From Liolophura sinensis (taxonomy: Eukaryota; Mollusca; Polyplacophora; Chitonida; Chitonidae), in assembly GCF_032854445.1 (NCBI RefSeq), contig NC_088302.1:50312046-50376045 (forward strand): DNA of 64,000 nucleotides. The letters run 5' to 3'. Numbering within the stretch: position 1 is the first letter of the stretch; every line of letters begins with the position of its first letter. Positions 58,401 to 64,000 of the stretch are shown here, piece by piece. The position numbers were made by a program, and so were the translations under genes. The notes below the pieces were generated by a model. The model saw only the letters and a list, made by a program, of their open reading frames with translations. It was not told where the DNA came from and ran no database searches.

Positions 58401-61400
58401 AAAGTCACAATATTTTTCTTCAAGTAATGACTCTCCCGATCCAGTTTTCTTGCCAGCTCACTCTGAAAAGTTACTGCAGTCTCCTGCCCTCCTAAGCATT
58501 GTGACACAGGTAACTATTCTCAGTTCCCTGCTCATAAATGTGTGGTTCAAAATGCATCAGTTTAACTAACCGCAAAACCCAAATTTTTGCATCGATATCT
58601 ATCTATCCACAATACGAAACCACACTGACAGTCGAGAGCTAATAAGTTTTTTGACGTGACAGCCAATTATCATGTGATGTGATCATGTGATCTAGTGATT
58701 GGCCAAGTTCATAAGGGCTTCTACAGCATGGCTACTTTGACTGGATTGTTTGTCAGTGCCATATCCCCAGTACTGAACTTCATCTTCTCGGCTTTCAAAA
58801 CTTAATGGAATTTTTTACATATTTTTCTGTGATAACTCTGTCCTATATCATTTTTTCTATGTATATTTAGTGGCAGACTTTATGCTCGCTTTAATTCTTT
58901 AAGTCTTAAACCACCAGGCTATTACAAAGAAATTATTACAATGCTGCTAGTTCCCAATTTACGTGGTATTTTGCGAAATTACCACACTTTTTGTAATATG
59001 CTTATTACCTTTACAAAACAGTTCCTCTTAAACAGGGTACCTTAATTCCTCAACCTACTTGCATATGAAACTTACAATGCAATTTATGCACATTTTTAAG
59101 TTTATTTTGGGGGCAACAGCATTGGTTGGATTAGCCAATTTCAGGGCTTCAGAAAAGGCTTAATTTTACCAGTCTGTACAAAATAATGTTTTAGTAATAT
59201 GCTTGAATAAACACCTTGCACACATGCGAAAAGGTTGAAGAATTACAGTATGTGTACATCATAATTCCTGTATCATGTACAAGGTGACCCCTCTCAGATT
59301 TTTGCTGGAAAATGTCACTGCGTTTCAGACTTTAATTCATATCAACATTTCACAAAGAATCAAGTTTTTTTTTAAGTTGTTAGCTTACAAAAAAGGTACT
59401 TCAAGTTCCAGCTTAATGGCTATGTCAATATTTTTACATCAATTCTTATACTTACACAAAATACTGTAAGTTATCTCCCCATTTTTTCCTGCGTCTGCAT
59501 CAGTGGCCACCAATGTGTGTATGACAGACATTCCAGCATTCTCTGGGACATTGAGGTAAATGGTTGGGATCTGGAAGACAGGCTCGTGGTCGTTGATATC
59601 AGTGACATTGACGATGACCGTGGCAGTGTCGTAATGAGCAGGGTAGCCTCCATCACGAACATACACTGCGAACAACAAAAGAAGTCAGGATCTATGTTAT
59701 CTTCCTGGCATGTAAATGACCTGTATGTTAACTTTGCGTTGATTACTATACTGAATGGGTAATGACAAGACTGATTCTCTCTGTCCAGCCCCCCAGTGCT
59801 CTTGATCCCACCCTCCCTGGATAAACCTACCCTGAGCTACACGCATACCCTCATGTATCAAGCAGGTTAAATTAGATGTATGTTACCTGTACCATGGGCA
59901 GACCTTACCTGTGATGACATAAGATGACTGATTCTCTCTGTCCAGCCCCCCAGTGCTCTTAATCACACCCGTCCTTCCATCCACAGTAAACTTGTCCTCG
60001 GCTATACCATGGGGTATCAGGTACGTTAGATTGCCATTTTCACCTGGAGTAATGGGGCACAACATACATGTACTTCAGACAAATAAGTTCTGAGAAAGAA
60101 AATTATAAAGATGTGTGTAAATGGCACATGTCGTTGCAACTATTCAAAACTGTATGTGATTAAAAAATGTCCTTGTTTCTTGGTTTTAAATTATTGATAA
60201 TTCACAGCTACAAAAGCACAATAGCTTAATAATCATCATTATTCTCAATAAAAATATATCAGTGCCAAAACAGCTCCTAGAACTGGTTGTCCCTATAAAC
60301 ATAAACAGGAGTGTATAGGTCCAACATTCTAAAATGAGGCTACTGTTCAGTATGTTAGATTCCTCCTGGTTCTTGCCTGGTTCCTCCCACCATAAAGTGT
60401 AAAATACCAATCAAATAAACAAATCCTGTAATACTGCTGACAGAGCACCTGTTATCTTGACTAATTACCTTCATCCAAATCTCCAGCTCTCACAGTGGTC
60501 ACCACTACAGGCCCAGAGTTCTCTGCCACCGAAGCCCGGTACAAAAGCTTTTCAAAATGTGGAGCATTGTCATTGACATCGACCACATTGATGGTGACCC
60601 GCTTGTGAGTGGTTCGTCTAGGGGTGCCGTAGTCAAAGGCACTAATGTTGAGGTAGTATACAGACTGTGTCTCCCTGTCCAGAGGGTATGCAATCTCCAG
60701 CAGGCCTAAACATGGCAAAGTAGACATAGTTAACAGACATACTTGGCAAATCTATTAAAATATGGCAAAACAGACAGACTTAGTTAATAACCATATTGAG
60801 CAAATCTAAATATCGCAAAGCAGTCAGACTTAGTTTTAAACATACATTAGTAGAGTTCTGCAGACTAAAAAAAAGCTTCCCTGCTGGAGAAAAATAGGCA
60901 GATAAGGCAGCAAAATAATTTTATAAATTCCCATCTCACCCTCTTTCACTGGATACAGAGTATTAAATTTTGCTGTGCTTTTTAATCCAGAAATGCCTTA
61001 ATTTTTATCACTCCTTAATAATGCTGGTGTTTTACACTTTTACGTATTGTTAATGAATATTTCCCCAAAATATGATCAGGTATAGATGATGTACTCTAGA
61101 AAACCACACACATGATAAACCTTTCAACATAAAGTCACAGAAGGTGCAGATGGAGTTTGAATTGAACAGGTGATCTGATTGCTCAATGGCCTTATTCAAG
61201 AAACACTCTCATATTTCTCAGCTTACTACGACTCTTCTACAGATATTGTTTTTACCTGAGTCATGGTTAAGGCTGAATCTTTCCTCCTCGTTGCCCGTCA
61301 CGATCATGTAACCCACGCGATTGTTACCACTGCTATTCGTGTTAGAGTCTGCGTCATTCGCCACGATGAGCATGATGGGAAATCCCACAGGCTCATCCTC

Positions 61401-64000
61401 AAAAACATGACGCTCGTACTGGTCTGCTCTGTGCTCAAACCTGGGCCTGTTGTCGTTGGCATCTGTGATGAAGATGACCACAGTGACTGTCGTCTCATAG
61501 CGCTCCTGAGGGTTGCTGGCCTTGTCCTGGGCTCGGACTACTAGGGATACCACCTAGGATCAGAACAGAGTCAGGATTATTAGCTGCACAGCATTCATCT
61601 GTATTTATCAAGGGTAACTCAGTCAATATATCATGAAATTGTTCTTCCCCAAGGCCTTCCCGTTTGCATCAGCTGAGTCATATTAAAAACAAAGTAATTA
61701 ATACACACATGTACACTATATAGGCAAAAGAAAACACGAAATTTTGTCAAACATCATACTTTTTATCATAAGGTTGACCTAAACATTCAATTTGCCTGAT
61801 TACACGAGTTCTATTGACTGTATAAAGGTCAAAAGGTCAGAAAGCGTTTTGAGGGCTTTTTTAGAATGTACATGTACAATGATATCCTACTGGAAAAATG
61901 TAATTATCAGCAACAAAGATAATACTTTATAACCTATATTTGCTTAAGATATTTGCTGTCCTATACAGCCTTGCTGATGTTAAACGAACCCCTCACCTGG
62001 ACTTCCTCGTGATCCAGTACAACTTCCGTGCTGAGTATGCCACTCTTCATGTGTACCCTGAAGAATGGGCCAGGTGGGGACTGACTGACGATGCTATACT
62101 CCACCTGACCATTCACACCTGAATCTGGGTCCGTAGCGATGAACTTGTACACATAGGAGTCAATCAACAAGTTCTCACGTACCTGAGTAAAGGGAGACAC
62201 AGACACGTTAAAATCATAAACAAGGTGGTTACTAAGACACAAAATCACAGCCCGGGCATCCCAACAGCAGAAAAAAAACATATCCAATGTACTACTATTT
62301 CTTTTTTGAAAACCTGAAATCTGATTACCAATTTTGCATTTTTCCCATATTTCTGCACTGTATGTCTTTATTTAACCATACATGAATATTTAGGTGCATA
62401 ATTTAGGGCCATTAATTTTTTGGTTTTGCTTTAATTTCATCATTACTTCTATAATCATCATTGTGGGAAATAGGGTTAAAAGAGAGAACTTCTTTAGATG
62501 ATTGTGTATTGATCTATGAGAAATGAAGAAGTTAATGATATACCTGTAGTACAACAGGGTCAATGTCAAAAGCTGGCGAGTTGTCATTAACATCCTGTAC
62601 GTTGATGATGACCTTAACGGTACTGCTCTTGGGATTGAGGACATTGTTATCCACAGCTTTGATCCCCAGGGAATGTGAAGAAGATTCCTCATAGTCGATC
62701 TCACGTACTGTGAAAATCTCACCCGTCGTGATGTTGACATCAAAGGCACTAAACACGTTCCCTCCTGAGATGTAATACGAGATACGGCCATTTTCCCCCG
62801 AATCTCGATCTGAAGCAATCACTTTCCCAACAATGGATCCCAGTGGCGAGTTCTCAACAACACTGAACGTGACGTTATGGCTGGTAAAGATGGGTGCCTC
62901 ATCATTATCGTCGCGCACCTCTACCTGCACCAGCAGAGGTGAGACCATTGGAGGTTTGCCGTTGTCGCTGGCCATCACATGCAAGGTAAAGCTGTTCCTC
63001 GTTTCGTAATCAAGTACCTCCTCTGTTCTGATCCAACCTGTCTTCGGATGAATTGTGAAGTACTTCAGTGCTGAGATGTCACCTTCTGAAACCAACAGAA
63101 ATTATTTTAAAACACTGTAAAAGCTTAAAATACCTGTTATCCACACACTTTTTCGTAACCTTTGAGAGGAACACTGAACTACATTTACTATTTAAAAAAC
63201 AAATATCAACCTCAAGACAAGTAAATCTAGAATGAATTACATAAGGGAAGTTATCAGAATTCCTTAAATATTACACAAAGGCTATTTCAGGACATGATAG
63301 CCTACCAGAGAAATAAGCTTACTAACTGTAAATAACCAAATACATTTAAGTGACATAGTATTACTTATTTTATTATTATGGCATTCCAGAAAGAACATAA
63401 CTCACCCCCAATCACTAGTGCAGAAGTTTACCAGCTTTACCCTATCACCCTGTTCTACTAACATTATAACAAATCTGTACATTGACCAACACTGCTGATT
63501 AAACGCTGCAGATCCTAATTAAGACATTATCACGCAGAAATCATTGGCTATAGGAAGGCACATCTATCACAGCCTAATCTAATCACTAATGAACCTGACG
63601 AATCAATCTGACCAGTTATCCCTGTAATTACAGAGTAATCCCCCTTTGGTATGAATGAGCTGCCTCACACCCCTAGGCTAGGATAAGTGCTATGTATGTG
63701 TTTACTAATCCAGTATCTATAAAAGCTGCTTACGTGGGGCTAAGTAGTACGTCACGGTTCCATTCTCCCCAGAATCCGGATCCAGTGCCACGATTTGAGT
63801 GACGGCAGTGCCTTTAGGCTGATTCTCATCCACAGTTTCGACATACGGCCCAGAACGCTCAAACACAGGGGCATTGTCATTGACATCCTGAACTATCACC
63901 TTCACCACACAGTTAGCTCCCCTTGGTGGCTCTCCTCTGTCTGTAACTTGCACTATGAATTCAGCTTCTTGTAAGCTTTCTCTGTCCAGTTTTTTCTTTG
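49457..64000 (-). CDS. DCHS1: Dachsous-like giant protocadherin, C-terminal half (5' end outside window)
   Basis: Seventeen minus-strand exons: 63734-64000 (continues right), 62544-63085, 61997-62182, 61256-61553, 60469-60705, 59909-60043, 59456-59665, 57493-57862, 56596-57005, 56109-56318, 55409-55620, 54799-55084, 54282-54472, 53791-53886, 53349-53490, 52799-52970, 49457-52058 (stop). All phases join, giving about 2188 residues. About 15 cadherin repeats are visible through DxNDNxP, DRE and DADSG motifs, with no EGF or laminin-G domains, unlike Fat. The last exon has the final repeats, two basic cleavage-like sites (ERRKRD, RSKRA), a membrane helix (LVLVIVFAIVVIVLIVVIAF) and a ~395-residue cytoplasmic tail with NWDYLLDWGPQYQPLA, like the catenin-binding region of classical cadherins, and C-terminal ELRI. 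Dachsous binds Fat across cell contacts in Hippo and planar-polarity signalling. The exact paralogue name is an inference. Confidence 0.85.
58241..58507 (-). other. Unassigned 88-codon open frame inside a cadherin intron
   Basis: In the intron between cadherin exons 59456-59665 and 57493-57862, same strand. It reads MSQCLGGQETAVTFQ... and ends EGPGMFGKFPDKYSKLGQ-MLTSLPDEDEQDS-stop. The C-terminal half has non-random composition for this AT-rich intron. An acceptor-like TTTTTCCTTAG ends just before codon ~43, so the second half could be a terminal exon of a nested or alternative transcript. I do not recognise the protein, and chance remains possible. Confidence 0.25.
59040..59248. mobile_element. 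209-bp MITE, copy 2
   Basis: Homologous to 27623-27838 over its whole length (shared blocks TGCAATTTATGCACAT, GAATAAACACCTTGCA, ATGCGAAAAGGTTGAAGAAT). TA lies directly at both ends (59038-59039 and 59249-59250), an intact TA target duplication. The ends are inverted: TTAATTCCTCAACCT against AGGTTGAAGAATTA-type sequence. It lies in a cadherin intron about 200 bp from exon 59456-59665. Confidence 0.82.
59764..59880 (-). pseudogene. Decayed duplicate of the neighbouring cadherin exon
   Basis: The plus-strand sequence GACTGATTCTCTCTGTCCAG, CCCCCCAGTGCTCTTGATC repeats cadherin exon 59909-60043 (its 59927-59970 part) almost exactly. Weaker similarity continues (CATACCCTCATGTATCAAGC against the exon's CCATGGGGTATCAGGTACG). 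The copy lies 30-145 bp downstream of the parent on the coding strand and lacks a full frame, so it is a partial tandem exon duplication now decaying in the intron. Confidence 0.65.
60352..60425 (+). mobile_element. SINE family A, 3' fragment
   Basis: Only the last ~70 bp remain: TTCCTCCCACCATAAAGTGT, AAAATACCAATCAAATAAAC. It lies in a cadherin intron. Confidence 0.75.

Overview
The window is intron-rich, AT-rich animal nuclear DNA, most likely from a lophotrochozoan and probably a mollusc. The evidence is metazoan-specific genes (a Dachsous-type giant cadherin, SPATA4, WDR17), short exons with GT-AG introns, and many copies of a tRNA-headed SINE with an AATAAAT tail of the kind common in bivalve and gastropod genomes. 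The species is an inference.

Layout: (1) 1-9681, plus strand: the last six coding exons of WDR17, with introns swollen by three minisatellites of period 112, 23 and 54 bp. (2) 15233-17956, minus strand: complete SPATA4, tail to tail with WDR17, the arrangement I recall from human 4q34. (3) 17957-18131: a short bidirectional promoter with ETS-like and CRE-like sites. (4) 19078-31164, plus: complete MITD1 (MIT domain plus C-terminal membrane-binding domain). Its intron 4 holds a ~6 kb Tc1/mariner-type DNA transposon whose DD34E transposase is split into six exons; later introns carry a TA-flanked MITE and a 76-bp satellite that was itself hit by a SINE. (5) 34160-38129, plus: ABHD10, a serine hydrolase. 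One of its exon/donor junctions has been amplified inside the next intron, and its last 31 codons including the stop are repeated in tandem at exactly 93 bp after the gene. (6) 43047-44486, plus: an intronless 479-residue F-box protein. (7) 49457-64000, minus: the C-terminal half of a Dachsous-like protocadherin, 17 exons, running off the right edge.

The host genes do not form one pathway: WDR17 (beta-propeller/solenoid protein), SPATA4 (CH-like domain, cilia/sperm), MITD1 (ESCRT-III and cytokinesis), ABHD10 (mitochondrial depalmitoylation/esterase), an F-box ubiquitin-ligase adaptor, and Dachsous (Fat/Hippo/planar polarity). The space between them is mainly SINEs in several states of decay, degenerate tandem repeats and featureless AT-rich DNA. 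I saw no retrovirus-like, LTR or Polinton-like element, no intact tRNA or rRNA gene and no CRISPR array.

The most unusual content is the multi-intron Tc1-like element with palindromic CpG-rich subterminal repeats, the codon-periodic tandem copying of the ABHD10 C-terminus, and the new-looking MITE present twice.
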